Source of the DNA: Microbulbifer sp. ALW1
GTDB taxonomy: Bacteria; Pseudomonadota; Gammaproteobacteria; Pseudomonadales; Cellvibrionaceae
Length of the DNA: 64,000 nt
Direction: 5' to 3'
NCBI RefSeq assembly: GCF_009903625.1
Contig: NZ_CP047569.1
Span: 4,324,501-4,388,500, forward strand
The first letter of the stretch is position 1; each line of letters begins with the position of its first letter. A program made the position numbers and the translations under genes. This document shows positions 10,149-21,800 of the stretch, piece by piece. Under the pieces are notes generated by a model, which saw nothing but the letters and a program-made list of their open reading frames with translations, had not been told where the DNA came from and did not search any database.

Positions 10149-10427
10149 TTAGCGCTTCTTCGCTTTCTTGTCCGCGGCGTGGCCACGGTAAGTGCGGGTA
10201 GCAGCGAATTCACCCAGCTTGTGACCAACCATTTCTTCGTTGACCAGCACGGGTACGTGTTGACGACCGTTGTGAACAGCAATCGTCAGGCCCACCATTT
10301 CCGGCATAATCATGGAACGGCGAGACCAGGTTTTAATCGGCCGGCGATCATTGGCTTCGATCGCTGCCTCCACCTTTTTGATCAGATGCAGATCAATAAA
10401 GGGACCTTTCTTTAATGAGCGTGGCAC
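10149..10427 (-). CDS. rpsS: 30S ribosomal protein S19
   Basis: S19 binds the 30S head with S13 and contacts A-site tRNA. The 92 residues equal E. coli S19. The N-terminus [20 protein letters not shown] and the motif [20 protein letters not shown] are diagnostic. It is 39 bp after rplB. Confidence 0.98.
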   Translation of the reverse strand: MPRSLKKGPFIDLHLIKKVEAAIEANDRRPIKTWSRRSMIMPEMVGLTIAVHNGRQHVPVLVNEEMVGHKLGEFAATRTYRGHAADKKAKKR

Positions 10428-10466
10428 TTTAGATTCCTCTTTAGATGCTCACACATCGCGCGCGGC

Positions 10467-11291
10467 TTACTTGCCGCGACGACGTACAATCATGTTGTCG
10501 GTGCGCTTGTTCTTACGCGTTTTCTTACCCTTGGTCGGAACACCCCAAGGCGTCACAGGGTGACGGCCACCGGAGGTACGACCTTCACCACCGCCGTGCG
10601 GGTGGTCTACCGGGTTCATCGCCACACCGCGAACGGTAGGACGAACACCGCGCCAGCGTTTGGCACCAGCTTTACCCAGCTTGCGCAGGCTGTGTTCGGA
10701 GTTGCTCACTTCACCCAGGGTGGCGCGGCACTCGGACAGAACTTTACGCATTTCGCCAGAGCGCAGACGGATAGTCGCGTACTGACCTTCACGGGCAACC
10801 AGCTGTACAGAAGCACCGGCAGAGCGGGCCAACTGAGCACCTTTACCAGGCTTCAGCTCGATACCATGAATCACGGAACCAACCGGGATGTTGCGCAGCG
10901 GCAGGGTGTTACCTACAGCGATAGGCGCAGCGTCGCCAGACTGGATCTTGGCACCAGCCTTCAGGCCTTTCGGTGCAATGATGTAACGACGCTCACCGTC
11001 GGCGTAGCACACCAGAGCGATGTGGGCACTGCGGTTAGGATCGTATTCCAGACGCTCAACAGTGGCTGGAATGCCATCTTTATTGCGCTTGAAATCCACT
11101 ACGCGGTAGTGATGCTTGTGACCACCACCGATATGACGGGTGGTAATGCGACCGTTGTTGTTACGACCACCAGTCTTGGATTTCTTCTCAACCAGCGGCG
11201 CGTAAGGCGCACCCTTGTGCAGGTCGGAGTTAACAACCTTAACCAGGTGACGACGGCCGGCAGAGGTCGGTTTTGCTTTTACAATAGCCAT
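10467..11291 (-). CDS. rplB: 50S ribosomal protein L2
   Basis: L2 is among the most conserved 50S proteins and is needed for subunit association and peptidyl transferase activity. The 274 residues (E. coli 273) include the loop [20 protein letters not shown], whose histidine lies near the catalytic centre, and the basic C-terminus. It lies between rplW (14 bp) and rpsS (39 bp). Confidence 0.99.
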   Translation of the reverse strand: MAIVKAKPTSAGRRHLVKVVNSDLHKGAPYAPLVEKKSKTGGRNNNGRITTRHIGGGHKHHYRVVDFKRNKDGIPATVERLEYDPNRSAHIALVCYADGERRYIIAPKGLKAGAKIQSGDAAPIAVGNTLPLRNIPVGSVIHGIELKPGKGAQLARSAGASVQLVAREGQYATIRLRSGEMRKVLSECRATLGEVSNSEHSLRKLGKAGAKRWRGVRPTVRGVAMNPVDHPHGGGEGRTSGGRHPVTPWGVPTKGKKTRKNKRTDNMIVRRRGK

Positions 11292-11305
11292 TGCAACTTT
11301 CCCCT

Positions 11306-11602
11306 TTACTCAGCAGCTTCGAAGTTGATGTCGCTGCCTTCGGCCAGACGAACGTAGGCTTTTTTCCAATCGTTGCGTACGCCCATGCCGTAGCGGGTAC
11401 GCTTGGTTTTGCCTTTAACGTTCACGGTGCGAACCTGCTCAACAGAAACGTTAAACAGTTTCTCAACCGCAGCCTTAACTTCGGCTTTGGTGGCATCGGT
11501 GGTTACTTTGAAAACTACCTGGTTGGCGGTGTCCGCCAGCACAGCTGCCTTCTCAGAAATTACCGGACCCAGCAATACTTTGTAGATACGCTCTTGGTTC
11601 AT
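11306..11602 (-). CDS. rplW: 50S ribosomal protein L23
   Basis: L23 is at the tunnel exit and is the main docking site for trigger factor and SRP. The 98 residues (E. coli 100) begin [20 protein letters not shown]. The loop [20 protein letters not shown] reaches into the tunnel. The start overlaps the rplD stop by four bases (ATGA), so translation is coupled. Confidence 0.98.
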   Translation of the reverse strand: MNQERIYKVLLGPVISEKAAVLADTANQVVFKVTTDATKAEVKAAVEKLFNVSVEQVRTVNVKGKTKRTRYGMGVRNDWKKAYVRLAEGSDINFEAAE

Positions 11603-12213
11603 CCCAGCACCTCATCAATTTTCTTCAGTGCAGAAACGGTAACCACGACCTTGTCAAAGCGAATCAGGCTTACCGGATCGATTGCCTGTACGTCGCGAAC
11701 ATCGATCTTGTGCAGATTGCGCGCGGCCAGGTAGAGGTTTTCGTTAACCTCTTCGGTCACGATCAACGCTTCAGAAAGATCGTACTGTGCCAGCTTGGTT
11801 ACCAGCTGCTTGGTCTTCGGCGCTTCCACGTCGAAGGACTCAACTACAACCAGACGCTCCTGACGAGCCAGCTCGGAGAGAATGCAGCGCAGTGCAGCGC
11901 GGTACATTTTCTTGTTCAGCTTAACGCTGTGATCACGCGGTTCAGCAGCGAAGGTTACGCCACCAGAACGCCACAGCGGGCTGCGGATAGTACCGGCACG
12001 TGCGCGGCCAGTACCTTTTTGGCGCCACGGCTTTTTGCCGCCGCCGGAAACCGCAGCGCGGTTTTTCTGAGCCTTGGTACCCTGACGAGCGCCAGCCATG
12101 TAGGCGACAACTGCCTGGTGCACCAGGTCCTGATTGAACTCACGACCGAAAGCCACTTCAGAAACTGCAACAGTGCCCTTAGCGCCTTCAGGAGTAGCGA
12201 TATTCAGTTCCAT
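11599..12213 (-). CDS. rplD: 50S ribosomal protein L4
   Basis: L4 lines the upper exit tunnel. In E. coli it also represses the S10 operon by both transcription attenuation and translation inhibition through the rpsJ leader. The 204 residues compare with 201 in E. coli. The tunnel-loop segment [20 protein letters not shown] is intact. It overlaps rplW by four bases and follows rplC by 18 bp. Confidence 0.98.
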   Translation of the reverse strand: MELNIATPEGAKGTVAVSEVAFGREFNQDLVHQAVVAYMAGARQGTKAQKNRAAVSGGGKKPWRQKGTGRARAGTIRSPLWRSGGVTFAAEPRDHSVKLNKKMYRAALRCILSELARQERLVVVESFDVEAPKTKQLVTKLAQYDLSEALIVTEEVNENLYLAARNLHKIDVRDVQAIDPVSLIRFDKVVVTVSALKKIDEVLG

Positions 12214-12231
12214 ATCTATTTCCCCTCAGAC

Positions 12232-12867
12232 TTAGGCTTTAACTGCCGGACGAACGATTACGTTACCGCCGGGCGCGCCAGGAACGGCACCTTTTACCAG
12301 CAGCAGATTGCGTTCGGCGTCCACACGAACCACTTCCAGGTTTTGCGTGGTAACACGCTCGGCACCCATGTGACCGGCCATTTTCTTGCCTTTCCACACG
12401 CGGCCAGGAGTCTGGCACTGACCGATAGAACCGGGAGCGCGGTGAGACAGAGAGTTACCGTGAGTAGCGTCCTGGGTACGGAAATTCCAGCGCTTAACGC
12501 CGCCCTGGAAACCTTTACCTTTGGAAGTGCCGGTTACGTCGATCTTCTGACCGGCTTCAAAGCCAGCAACAGTGATTTCAGAACCGATTTCGAAGGACTC
12601 TTCAGAACCGTCAGTACGCAGTTCGAAAAGAGCAGAGCCAGCCTCAGTATTGGCTTTGGCGAAGTGGCCCGCTTGGGGCTTGGAGACACGGGAAGCCTTA
12701 CGGGAACCCACAGTTACTTGAACCGCGGAATAGCCATCAGTTTCCAGAGTTTTCACCTGAGTGACGCGGTTTGGAGCTACCTCGATAACAGTTACCGGGA
12801 TAGACGCGCCATCTTCAGTGAAGATGCGAGTCATGCCGCTTTTGCGGCCGACAATACCTATAGTCAT
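12232..12867 (-). CDS. rplC: 50S ribosomal protein L3
   Basis: L3 initiates 50S assembly and reaches towards the peptidyl transferase centre. The 211 residues begin [20 protein letters not shown]. The extension loop carries [20 protein letters not shown], including the glutamine methylated by PrmB in E. coli. It follows rpsJ by 110 bp, and that gap holds a long hairpin. Confidence 0.98.
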   Translation of the reverse strand: MTIGIVGRKSGMTRIFTEDGASIPVTVIEVAPNRVTQVKTLETDGYSAVQVTVGSRKASRVSKPQAGHFAKANTEAGSALFELRTDGSEESFEIGSEITVAGFEAGQKIDVTGTSKGKGFQGGVKRWNFRTQDATHGNSLSHRAPGSIGQCQTPGRVWKGKKMAGHMGAERVTTQNLEVVRVDAERNLLLVKGAVPGAPGGNVIVRPAVKA

Positions 12868-12930
12868 CTTTTCAACCTCTCAGTGCACGGGGCTTTAACC
12901 CACTGCGGCCGCCCAATTTCAGAGCGTTAC

Positions 12931-12965
12931 ACTACCCGAACCTTTTTCGTTCGGGATTCGGTAGT
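12931..12965 (-). repeat. hairpin between rpsJ and rplC
   Basis: CCCGAAC and GTTCGGG (12935-12955) are perfect 7-bp arms around a 7-nt loop. An outer ACTAC/GTAGT pair (12931-12935 and 12961-12965) extends the structure. On the minus strand no T tract follows, so processing or partial termination is possible. Which of these it does cannot be told by eye. Confidence 0.55.
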
Positions 12966-12977
12966 TAATTTGAAGTG

Positions 12978-13289
12978 TCAGCCGAGACTAATCTGAACCT
13001 CTACACCGGCCGCCAGATCGAGCTTCATCAGCGCGTCAACGGTTTTTTCGGTGGGTTCTACGATGTCCAGCAAACGCTTGTGAGTACGAATTTCGTACTG
13101 GTCACGCGCATCTTTGTTGACGTGCGGAGAAATCAGTACGGTGTACTTCTCTTTGCGAGTCGGCAGCGGAATGGGACCGCGTACTTGAGCGCCAGTGCGC
13201 TTGGCCGTCTCTACGATCTCCTGGGTAGACGTATCAATCAGTTTGTGATCGAACGCCTTCAGGCGAATTCGAATGCGTTGACCCTGCAT
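12978..13289 (-). CDS. rpsJ: 30S ribosomal protein S10
   Basis: S10 acts in the 30S head and, as NusE, in transcription antitermination. I placed the start at the ATG at 13289, giving 103 residues (the E. coli length) that begin [19 protein letters not shown]. An upstream in-frame start would add five residues. GGAG lies 9 nt before the chosen ATG. It is the first gene of the S10 operon. Normally tuf lies upstream in many gammaproteobacteria, but here the neighbour is a divergent YbaK-like gene at the edge of the accessory region. Confidence 0.97.
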   Translation of the reverse strand: MQGQRIRIRLKAFDHKLIDTSTQEIVETAKRTGAQVRGPIPLPTRKEKYTVLISPHVNKDARDQYEIRTHKRLLDIVEPTEKTVDALMKLDLAAGVEVQISLG

Positions 13290-13323
13290 GGAATCAAACT
13301 CCAATCATTAAAGCTAAAGAACG

Positions 13324-13358
13324 TCCTTTTACACAGCCCCGAGGGCGGGCGAAAAGGA
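13324..13358 (-). promoter_or_regulatory. S10 operon leader hairpin
   Basis: TCCTTTT (13324-13330) and AAAAGGA (13352-13358) pair perfectly and enclose a GC-rich inner stem. The structure begins at the predicted transcription start. In E. coli the S10 leader is the target of L4, so this is a candidate control element by position only. Confidence 0.45.
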
Positions 13359-13364
13359 GCGCGA

Positions 13365-13393
13365 AGTCTACGGGCGAAGTTTTGATCTGTCAA
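13365..13393 (-). promoter_or_regulatory. rpsJp: sigma-70 promoter of the S10 operon
   Basis: On the minus strand the -35 is a perfect TTGACA (13388-13393). A 17-nt spacer follows, then -10 TAGACT (13365-13370, four of six). Transcription would start near 13358, 69 nt before rpsJ. This promoter makes the S10 operon independent of tuf, from which it is separated by 35 kb. Confidence 0.75.
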
Positions 13394-13497
13394 CCGCATT
13401 CTGGACCGCCAAATCAGGCTCAGGGCCTTCGGCATCGACGGGCGCGAAACTAGACTAAAGGAAAGCACATAGCATGCGTCATACAGGAGGGCCCGCT

Positions 13498-13974
13498 ATG
13501 ACCATGGCCTCCACAGTCAGTCAATACCTGAACGACCGCTCGGCCGCCTACCGGGTAATTCCGCACCCCCACAGTGCCACCAGCCGGGAAACGGCGCACA
13601 AGGCGGACGTCCGTGAGGATCGCGTTGCCAAGGCGATTTTGCTGCGTGATGAACAGGGTATGGTGATGGTGATCATTCCCGCAAGCGCCAGCCTCGATAT
13701 GCGGGCGGTATACGACGAAACCGGGCGCAACCACCTGGAGATGGTGCCTGAAAGCGATTTCGGCAGCGTCTTCCTCGATTGTGAGGTGGGCGCACTACCG
13801 CCGCTGGGGCCAGCCTACGGCATACCCACTCTGGTCGACAGTAGCCTTGGCCGCAGCGATACGGTTTACCTGGAGTCCGGTGACCACGAGTCCCTGGTCG
13901 CCATGGACGGTCAGGAGTTCGATCGCCTGTTATCGAGCTGCAGACACTGTGACCTTAGCCGCGACTGGTATTGA
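13498..13974 (+). CDS. YbaK/ProX-type aminoacyl-tRNA deacylase domain protein
   Basis: This is a single YbaK/aminoacyl-tRNA-deacylase domain protein of 158 residues. Relatives remove wrongly attached amino acids from tRNA in trans; substrate specificity cannot be told here. Visible signatures are the N-terminal helix and strand with YRVIPHPHSATSRETAH, then the segment DRVAKAILLRDEQGMVMVII containing the lysine conserved in this fold. The region PPLGPAYGIPTLVDSSL contains the family GxxPP-like glycine/proline turn. I chose the ATG at 13498 because AGGAGG lies 7 nt upstream; an earlier in-frame ATG at 13474 has no such site. It is divergent from rpsJ and convergent with the TpsB gene. Confidence 0.8.
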   Translation: MTMASTVSQYLNDRSAAYRVIPHPHSATSRETAHKADVREDRVAKAILLRDEQGMVMVIIPASASLDMRAVYDETGRNHLEMVPESDFGSVFLDCEVGALPPLGPAYGIPTLVDSSLGRSDTVYLESGDHESLVAMDGQEFDRLLSSCRHCDLSRDWY

Positions 13975-13992
13975 TTGATCAGTCAGTGTTTG

Positions 13993-14022
13993 GCCCCGGG
14001 CCACTTATGTGGAGCCCGGGGC
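13993..14022 (+). terminator. intrinsic terminator after the YbaK-like gene
   Basis: GCCCCGGGC (13993-14001) and GCCCGGGGC (14014-14022) form a 9-bp GC-rich stem with a 12-nt loop, followed by the short pyrimidine run TTCCTT. It lies between two convergent genes and could serve both. Confidence 0.65.
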
Positions 14023-14066
14023 TTCCTTGTATAAGGTGGAAAGATAAGGAAGAGCCTTTTCGCAGC

Positions 14067-15752
14067 TCAGTAACGGATATTCATCCGCGCGTAAAATACG
14101 TGCCCGTCCTGATTCGGTGTGGCCTCTTTTTTCGCTTCCGCCGCCGATAGCGTTACTCCCCAGTTACTACCGGCGACACTGAGCCCCAAGCCCGCGGCCG
14201 CCAGCGGCGTTTGTAACTTACCGCCGGCAGTATCGCCTGGATCCAGGGAAGAGGCTTCGCCATAGTCGTAGAACAGATAGGGTTCCACTGCAACGCCCCA
14301 TGGGCGCCAAGCATCGTAGTGCACTTCCAGCTGGCCATACCATCCCCGGTCTCCACTGACCGCACTTGGCAGGTAGCCACGAATGCTCGTTGGGCCGCCA
14401 AGCGCAAATGACAGGGAGCCCGGCAGTTGCTGGCCGTCACTATATTGCCACTGCGACAGGAACAGGCCGTAGAGACCGCTATCCCGGTAGCGGAAATAGC
14501 CAGTCAGGCCACCATTAAACAGGGTTTCCCGGGTCGCCTGTCGAGCGGTGGCGACGTCGGACTTGTCGTCAAAATCGGTAAGGGACACCATCTGACGACC
14601 ACTCAACTGCCACTGGCGCCCTACCCAGTTCAGACTCACGCCCAACTGTGCCTGGGTTATCGCATCGTCACTGAAAACAACACCGGCGATCTCGGTGGTC
14701 GACCGCGTGTAACCCGCTGCGCCCAGCGCACTGATCCACAACTGTTCGCCGGACCAGGCAAGCCAGGAGGACTCCAACCCCACCCTGTAGGAATCCCCGG
14801 CCACATTACTGGTGGCAAAGTCACCCTCGGTCAGGTCGGTACGGGTTAGCGAACCGCTGCCGCCGACTCGCCAGCGAGAGCCGCCGAGGGGACGGTTGTA
14901 ACTGAGACTCAGGGACTGGGCGCCTTCGCTGCCGGAAAGATACGCGATTGAGCGGTCACCATCCGACAGCAGGTGCTGGTGCCGGTACATGAAGCCGAGC
15001 TCCTCGCGCCCCGAGCTTTCATAGCCGTAATTATCGGTAAAAGCCTGAAAGAATCCGCGTTCGGGCTCCTGGACTGTGACCACGATATCGGTCAAACCGA
15101 AGGACTCACCGCGACGTAATTCGGCGCGAATACGCTCGTCATTGACCCGATTGAACTCCAGGATGTCCGCCTGCAGGCGCGGCATATCGACGGTTTCCTG
15201 TCCCCGGTGGGCCTCCATCCAGCGGGCCAGGAAGGCTTCCGAGGTGTATTCGTTGCCTTCAAACCGGATAGCGCCGAGCCTCCCCTCAATCAGGCGAATG
15301 ACCACCACACCTTCTTGTACTTCCTGCTGCGGCAGCACCGCCACTGCGGTATAGACGCCCTGCTCGCGGTAGCTGCGATTGACCGCCTCTACTATTTCCA
15401 TCAACTGGCTATGCGCGACCTGCTGACCCAGGTAGGGCGTGACTATGTCCCGCAACTGCTGCTCGCTTAAAAGCTCCGACGGGCTGAAACGGACACTGCG
15501 CAGTTCAAATACCGGGCCTTCAAGATCGCGCGAGTCACCCAACACTTCGATCTCTTCTAACGTTGCCGGCATCGGCGGTGTCGGCCGCTCCAACAGCAGT
15601 TGTTCGCGACGGCGAATTTCTGTTGCCTGGGCACCAGCATCCGCCCCCGGAACAAGCGCCGGCACACCGCCATCTGTCTGCGCCCACACACCCGGCGCAC
15701 CGAATATGCCCGCCAGCACGACCGTGAGCACTTTAGAATCAAACCTTGCCAC
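14067..15752 (-). CDS. TpsB-type outer-membrane transporter (ShlB/FhaC/HecB family)
   Basis: This is the outer-membrane pore of a two-partner secretion system and exports the giant protein encoded just upstream. The 561 residues begin with a signal peptide (about residues 1-24, cleavage after VWA). A proline-rich stretch and helix follow, then POTRA-type domains (roughly 75-230) and a 16-strand-like beta-barrel to the C-terminus. The family barrel motif GGPTSIRGYLP is present in the last third, and the protein ends in an aromatic residue (NIRY), as barrel proteins do. The start is a GTG at 15752, the first start after an in-frame stop, with GGGGAG 12 nt upstream. It lies 68 bp after the exoprotein stop, probably in one transcript. 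Confidence 0.93.
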   Translation of the reverse strand: MARFDSKVLTVVLAGIFGAPGVWAQTDGGVPALVPGADAGAQATEIRRREQLLLERPTPPMPATLEEIEVLGDSRDLEGPVFELRSVRFSPSELLSEQQLRDIVTPYLGQQVAHSQLMEIVEAVNRSYREQGVYTAVAVLPQQEVQEGVVVIRLIEGRLGAIRFEGNEYTSEAFLARWMEAHRGQETVDMPRLQADILEFNRVNDERIRAELRRGESFGLTDIVVTVQEPERGFFQAFTDNYGYESSGREELGFMYRHQHLLSDGDRSIAYLSGSEGAQSLSLSYNRPLGGSRWRVGGSGSLTRTDLTEGDFATSNVAGDSYRVGLESSWLAWSGEQLWISALGAAGYTRSTTEIAGVVFSDDAITQAQLGVSLNWVGRQWQLSGRQMVSLTDFDDKSDVATARQATRETLFNGGLTGYFRYRDSGLYGLFLSQWQYSDGQQLPGSLSFALGGPTSIRGYLPSAVSGDRGWYGQLEVHYDAWRPWGVAVEPYLFYDYGEASSLDPGDTAGGKLQTPLAAAGLGLSVAGSNWGVTLSAAEAKKEATPNQDGHVFYARMNIRY

Positions 15753-15820
15753 GTTGTTTTACATCTCCCCGGCCGGCTACAAACGGCCGGCACTGAATTT
15801 TTCTAATGATTAAGCGGCGA

Positions 15821-18800
15821 TCAGTCGCGCATGGCCAGCGCGCCATCCATGGCAACCTCGGCGTAACCGGGCTCCTCAACTTCCGGGTCCAGCTCGCTGT
15901 ATTCGTCTGGATCCAACCAGTCCACCGGCTGCCAGAAGTATTCCTCAGCGTTGAGGAAGTCCAGCGGATGACTGAACCAGAGACGCTGCAGGTCACGCCC
16001 TTCCGCGCGCTCCCCCTGAATCGAGTTTTCCAACTGGTATTCGATAGACAGACGAGAGAAGCCGGGCTCACCCTCAACATATTCGCCTTCCTTGCCCTGA
16101 TAAGTCAGCACTACCGGGTCGCGGTAACGGGTAACCTGGGCATTGGTGAGCAACAGATTGTCCCGCGTATCCAACCAGAACTCTCCGTAGGGGGTTACCA
16201 GCTGACCGCTGACGCCCTGGGGCGAAAGGTCGACATTGTTCAGGGACAACGTCAGCTCACCACTGGTCATATCCAGCGCAGAGTAGACTTCCGCACTTTC
16301 CAGGCGGAGGTCACCACTGGTGGCTATGGCGCCGTAGTCGGTGAACAGGCGGTCAATAGTGAGGCGACTGGTGTTATCCACATTCACCCCGACCCACTGC
16401 GCCGCTGCACCATCGATACCGGTTAACGTCAGGAAGGTTTCCGCACTGCCCTGGCTATCCACGTTGATATCAATACTGGGGCCCCGGACCTCCAGCGGGC
16501 CGGACGTGGTCAGGTTTACCTGATTCAGCTGAACGCCTTCGCCACCAATAAAGGTGCCCTGCGGGACCGTCAGCTGGTTAGCCAGCAGGAAGCCATCTAT
16601 CCACAGGTGCGGCGTGCCAATCAATTCCTCGATATCCACGTCGCCAAACGCGCGAATCCGCACGTCCCCATTTTGCGCAGACAGCAGTTCTGCGTGGGCG
16701 TCATTCAGCAGGATCAGGTTGATGTCACCATCATCACTGACGGCGGACAGCCAGGGCAGATCCATCACCAGAGGGGCACCGATACCGGTAGCGGCGCTGA
16801 AGTAGCCGCGGCCACCGATAACGCCCTGTAAGTGCAGGTCGGAGTCACTGCGCCCGAGTATGCTGCCTTCGGTGCTCAGGTCGAAGGCGTAGTCGCCACT
16901 CCAGCTGCTACTGAGTGAGGACAGCAACATGTCTTCACGGCTGTGAACCCGAAGCGCACCCTGAGCCTCCATTCGACTGCCTGCGCCCATGGTCCAGCGG
17001 TTGGTGTCGATATCGACCGCACCACCGACCTTGACGAGCGTGGACGCGGCCTGACTGATATCGCCAGCCGCGCTCAGAGTCAAAGCACCACCGGTGTAAA
17101 TGTTGCGTTGCAGTGCAACATCGCCACCACTTTGCAACAACAGATCGCCGCCCAGGTTGAGCTGCTGCAGCTCCGCGTCGCCATCCAGTGCTACACGGCC
17201 ACTGCCAACCACTTGCAGGCGAGCGTCGCTGGCCATCTGCCAACTGTCTGCCCGCGCAGCAAAATCCCCGTGCACCACGAGGCGCTGCCCTTCAGCCTGA
17301 ACCAGAGCCGCTGCGGCATCCACTTCCAGGCTGGCAAAGACCTCTGCCCGCTCATTGAGCTGTACGCCAGCGCCGCTAACCAGGCTCGCGTCACCACTGC
17401 CGATAAACTGGGCAAGCACAATATCGCCAGCACTGTCGATTTCAGTGGTACCGCCAACCTGTAACAGGCTGCCAGCCCCCATTTGCCAACTGGCTAACTG
17501 CGCAACAAGGCTGCCGGCATTATTCAGTTGGCGACCTTCCTGCAGCAACAGAGTGCCATCTGCGCTGATTGCACTATTGCCACCAATGGTCACATCGCTG
17601 AACAGCGCCACATCGCCGCCAGCAACCAGTGACAGATCACCGTCCAGCGACAGGTCGCTGTTCAGGGTCCAGCTGCCGCCGCTGACAATATCGGCACTGC
17701 CGGCGAGATCCAGCGTGTGCAGTACCTGTCCATCGCGAGTGCGAATGATGGTATCGCCCAACACTTCCAGTAGAGCCTCGTCGCCCATCTCAAAGCGCTG
17801 CCCGTCCAGAGTGAAATCACCGTTTGTATGCATAGTGCGTGCGGCCGCAAGTGACACAGCGCCCTCTGCATTCAGCTGAATATCCCCCGCTGCGGTCACG
17901 TTATCCCGCAAGGCAATAGCGCCGCTGGCACTCAGCAATGAAAGTGCATCGCTCGCCGCCAGGGTATACAGGGAAATATCACCATCACTTTCCAGTGCGA
18001 AATGACCACCGCTCTGCAACAGACTGTTATCGCCCGCATACCAGCTGGCCGCCGCCACAACAACATCCCCAGCGCTGACAAACTGCGTCAGTGCCGACTG
18101 CGCCACATCACCACGGAGAGTGAAATCAGCACTTGCAACGGTGACGTCATCGACCAGCGTCAAGTTGTCGCCATCGACGATGGTTAGCGATCCGCTGAAG
18201 TCTGCAGTTTCGCTAAAGGTGATATCGCCACCGGCAGTCAGCTCGCTGTTGCCACCGATGGTCAGCAGTGCGAATTCTTGTGTTGCATCGGTCTCGGCGG
18301 TGAAGTCGCCGATCAGATTCAGCTGAGCACCACTGCCCATGGTGAAGCCGTTGCCGTTAAGGATCAGACTCGCACCGCCCTGCAGCAAGGCTGCGTCATT
18401 CATGGCGATGGCGTCGACAGCCTGCAAGGTAACGGTATCTGCAGCGATCAGAGATTCGCGCAGAGCAATGCCGGCACCGCTGTCGAGCGCCACGGTGCCG
18501 CTACTAGAAAGCTGCGCCATATCCATACCGGCGGCTGTGGTGATCGCCAGAGCACCGCCGGTTTGCAGCAGTGCACCGTCACCCATACTCCAGCTGTTAG
18601 CAGAAGCCAGCAGATCGCCATCAAGCGCGAAGGTTTGTGCCGCTGTCTGCGATACATCTCCGCGCAAAGTCAGATCTGCGCTTGCCGCGTTGACGTCACC
18701 GATCAGCATCAGGCTGTCACCGTCGACGATGGTCAGAGCACCGGTCAGGTCTGCAGTTTCATTGAATGCGATGTCGCCACCGGCAGTGAGCTGGGCATTA

Positions 18801-21800
18801 CCGCCAATGGTCAGCAGTGCGAAGTCTTGTTCTACATCGGTCTCGGCGGTGAAGTCGCCGACCAGAATCAGCTGAGCACCACTGCCCATGGTGAAGCTGT
18901 TGCCGTTAAGTACCAGGCTCGCACCGCCCTGCAGCAGCGCCACGTCACTCATGGCGATAGCGTCTACTGCCTGCAGGGTAATGCTATCTACTGCGACCAG
19001 GGATTCACGGAGAGCAACACCAGCACCGCTGTTGAGCGCAACGGTGGTGCCGCTATTCAGCTGCGCCAGATCCATACCGGCTGCCGTGGTAATCGCCAGA
19101 GCACCACCGGTTTGCAGCAGAGCACCTTCACCCATGCTCCAGCTGTTAGCGGAAGCCAGCAGATCGCCATCAAGCGCGAAAGTTTGTGCCGCAGACTGGG
19201 TGACATCGCCGCGCAGGGTGAGATCAGCGCTTGCCGCGTTGACGTCACCGACCAGTGCCAGATTGTTGCCATCAACGATGGTCAGGGCACCAGTCAGATC
19301 TGCGGTTTCATTGAACGCGATATCGCCACCGGCAGTAAGCTGGGTGTTGCCACCAACAGTCAGCAGCGCAAGCTGTTGGTCGGCAGCAGTTTCGGCGGTG
19401 AAAGCGCCGACCAGGTTCAGCTGAGCGCTGTTGCCCATGGTGAAGCTGTTGCCGTTGAGGATCAGATTCGCACCGCCCTGCAGCAGCGCCGCGTCACTCA
19501 TGGTGATAGCGTCGGCTGCCTGCAGGATTATGTTATCGACTGCGATCAAGGATTCGCGCAGAGCAATACCGGCACCACTGTTGAGAATGACGGTAGCGCC
19601 GCTAGCCAGCTGCGCCAGATCCATTTCCGTTACGGTGGTGATTGCCACAGCACCACCACTTTGCAGCAACGCGCCGTCACCCATGCTCCAGCTGTTAGCG
19701 GAAGCCTGCAGATTGCCATCAAGCGCGAAGGTTTGTGCCGCTGTCTGCGATACATCTCCGCGCAAAGTCAGATCTGCACCTGCCGCGTTGACGTCACCGA
19801 TCAGCACCAGATTGTTGCCATCGACGATGGTCAGGGCACCAGTCAAATCTGCAGTTTCATTGAATGCGATATCGTCACCGGCGGTGAGCTGGGTATTGCC
19901 ACCAACGGTCAGCAGTGCGAAGTCTTGTTCAGCATCGGTCTCTGCAGTGAGGCCACCGACCAGATTCAGCTGAGCGCTGCTGCCCATGGTGAAGCTGTTG
20001 CCGTTAAGCACAAGGTTCGCACCGCCCTGCAGCAGAGCAGCGTCATTCATGGCGATAGCGTCTACTGCCTGCAGGGTAACGCTGTCTGCGGCGATCAGGG
20101 ATTCGCGCAGAGCAATACCGGCACCGCTGTTGAGAATGACGGTAGTACCGCTAGCCAGCTGCGCCAGATCCATTCCCGTTACAGTGGTGATTGCCGTAGA
20201 ACCACCGATTTGCAGCAGAGCACCTTCACCCATGCTCCAGCTGTTCGCGGAAGCCAGCAGGTCGCCATCAAGCGCGAAGGTTTGTGCCGCAGTCTGCGAT
20301 ACCTTACCGCGCAGAGTCAGATCAGCGCTTGCCGCGTTGACGTCACCGACCAGCACCAGGCTGTCACCGTCGACGATGGCCAGAGCACCGGTCAGGTCTG
20401 CGGTTTCATTGAACGCGATATCGCCACCGGCAGTGAGCTGGGCATTGCCACCAACGGTCAGCAGCGCGAAGTCTTGTTCTGCATCAGTACCGACAGTGAA
20501 GTCGCCGACCAGATTCAGCTGAGCGCTGCTACCCATGATGAAGCTGTTGCCGTTAAGCACCAGGTTCGCACCGCCCTGCAGCAGAGCAGCGTCATTCATG
20601 GCGATGGTGTCTACTGCCTGCAGGTTAACGCTGTCTGCGGCGATCAGGGATTCGCGCAGAGCAATACCGGCACCGCTGTTGAGCGCAACGGTGGCGCCGC
20701 TATTCAGCTCCGCCAGATCCATACCAGCTGCCGTGGTGATCGCCAGAGCACCACCGGTTTGCAGCAGTGCGCCGTCACCCATGCTCCAGCTGTTACCGGA
20801 AGCCAGCAGGTCGCCATCGAGCGCAAAACTTTGTGCTGCAGACTGGATGACATCGCCACGCAGGGTGAGATCAGCGCTTGCCGCATTAACGTTGCCGACC
20901 AGCACCAGGCTGTCACCGTCGACGATGGCCAGAGCACCGGTCAGGTCTGCGGTTTCATTGAACGCGATATCGCCACCGGCAGTGAGCTGGGTATTGCCAC
21001 CAACAGTCAGCAGCGCAAAGCTTTGTTCAGCATCAGTATCGGCTGTGAAGTTGCCGACCAGGTTCAGCTGAGCACCACTGCCCATGGTGAAGCTGTTACC
21101 GTTGAGGATCAGGTTCGCACCGCCCTGTAACAGTGCAGCGTCACTCATGAAAATGGCGTCGACTGCCTGCAGGGTAACGCTATCTGCTGTGATCAAGGAT
21201 TCGCGCAGAGCAATACCGGCACCGCTGTTGAGAATGACGGTAGTACCGCTAGCCAGCTGCGCCAGATCCATTCCCGTTACAGTGGTGATTGCCGTAGAAC
21301 CACCGGTTTGCAGCAGAGCACCTTCACCCATGCTCCAGCTATTGGCGGAAGCCAGCAGGTCGCCATCGAACGCAAAGGTTTGTGCCGCAGACTGGGTGAC
21401 ATCGCCACGCAGGGCGAGATCAGCGCTTGCCGCACTAACGTCACCGACCAGCACCAGGCTGTCACCGTCGACGATGGCCAGAGCACCGGCCAGGTCTGCG
21501 GTTTCATTGAATGTGATATCGCCACCGGCAGTGAGCTGGGTATTGCCACCAACGGTCAGCAGCGCGAAGTCTTGTTCAGCATCAGTACCGACAGTGAAGT
21601 CGCCGACCAGATTCAGCTGAGCGCTGCTGCCCATGGTGAAGCTGTTACCGTTGAGGATCAGGTTCGCACCGCCCTGTAGCAGCGCCGCGTCACTCATGGC
21701 GATAGCGTCGACTGCCTGCAGGGTAACGCTGTCTGCTGTGATCAAGGATTCGCGCAGAGCAATACCGGTACCGCTGTTGAGCGCAACGGTAGCACCGCTA

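Noticed and set aside
13420..13460. Promoter for the YbaK-like gene (TTCGGC-N17-TAGACT on the plus strand)
   Set aside because: The -35 matches only two of six positions, too weak to report as a feature.
15821..18130. Contact-dependent inhibition toxin (CdiA-like) at the C-terminus of the exoprotein
   Set aside because: There is no VENN-like boundary, no toxin-like C-terminal domain and no small immunity gene after the exoprotein; the transporter gene follows directly.
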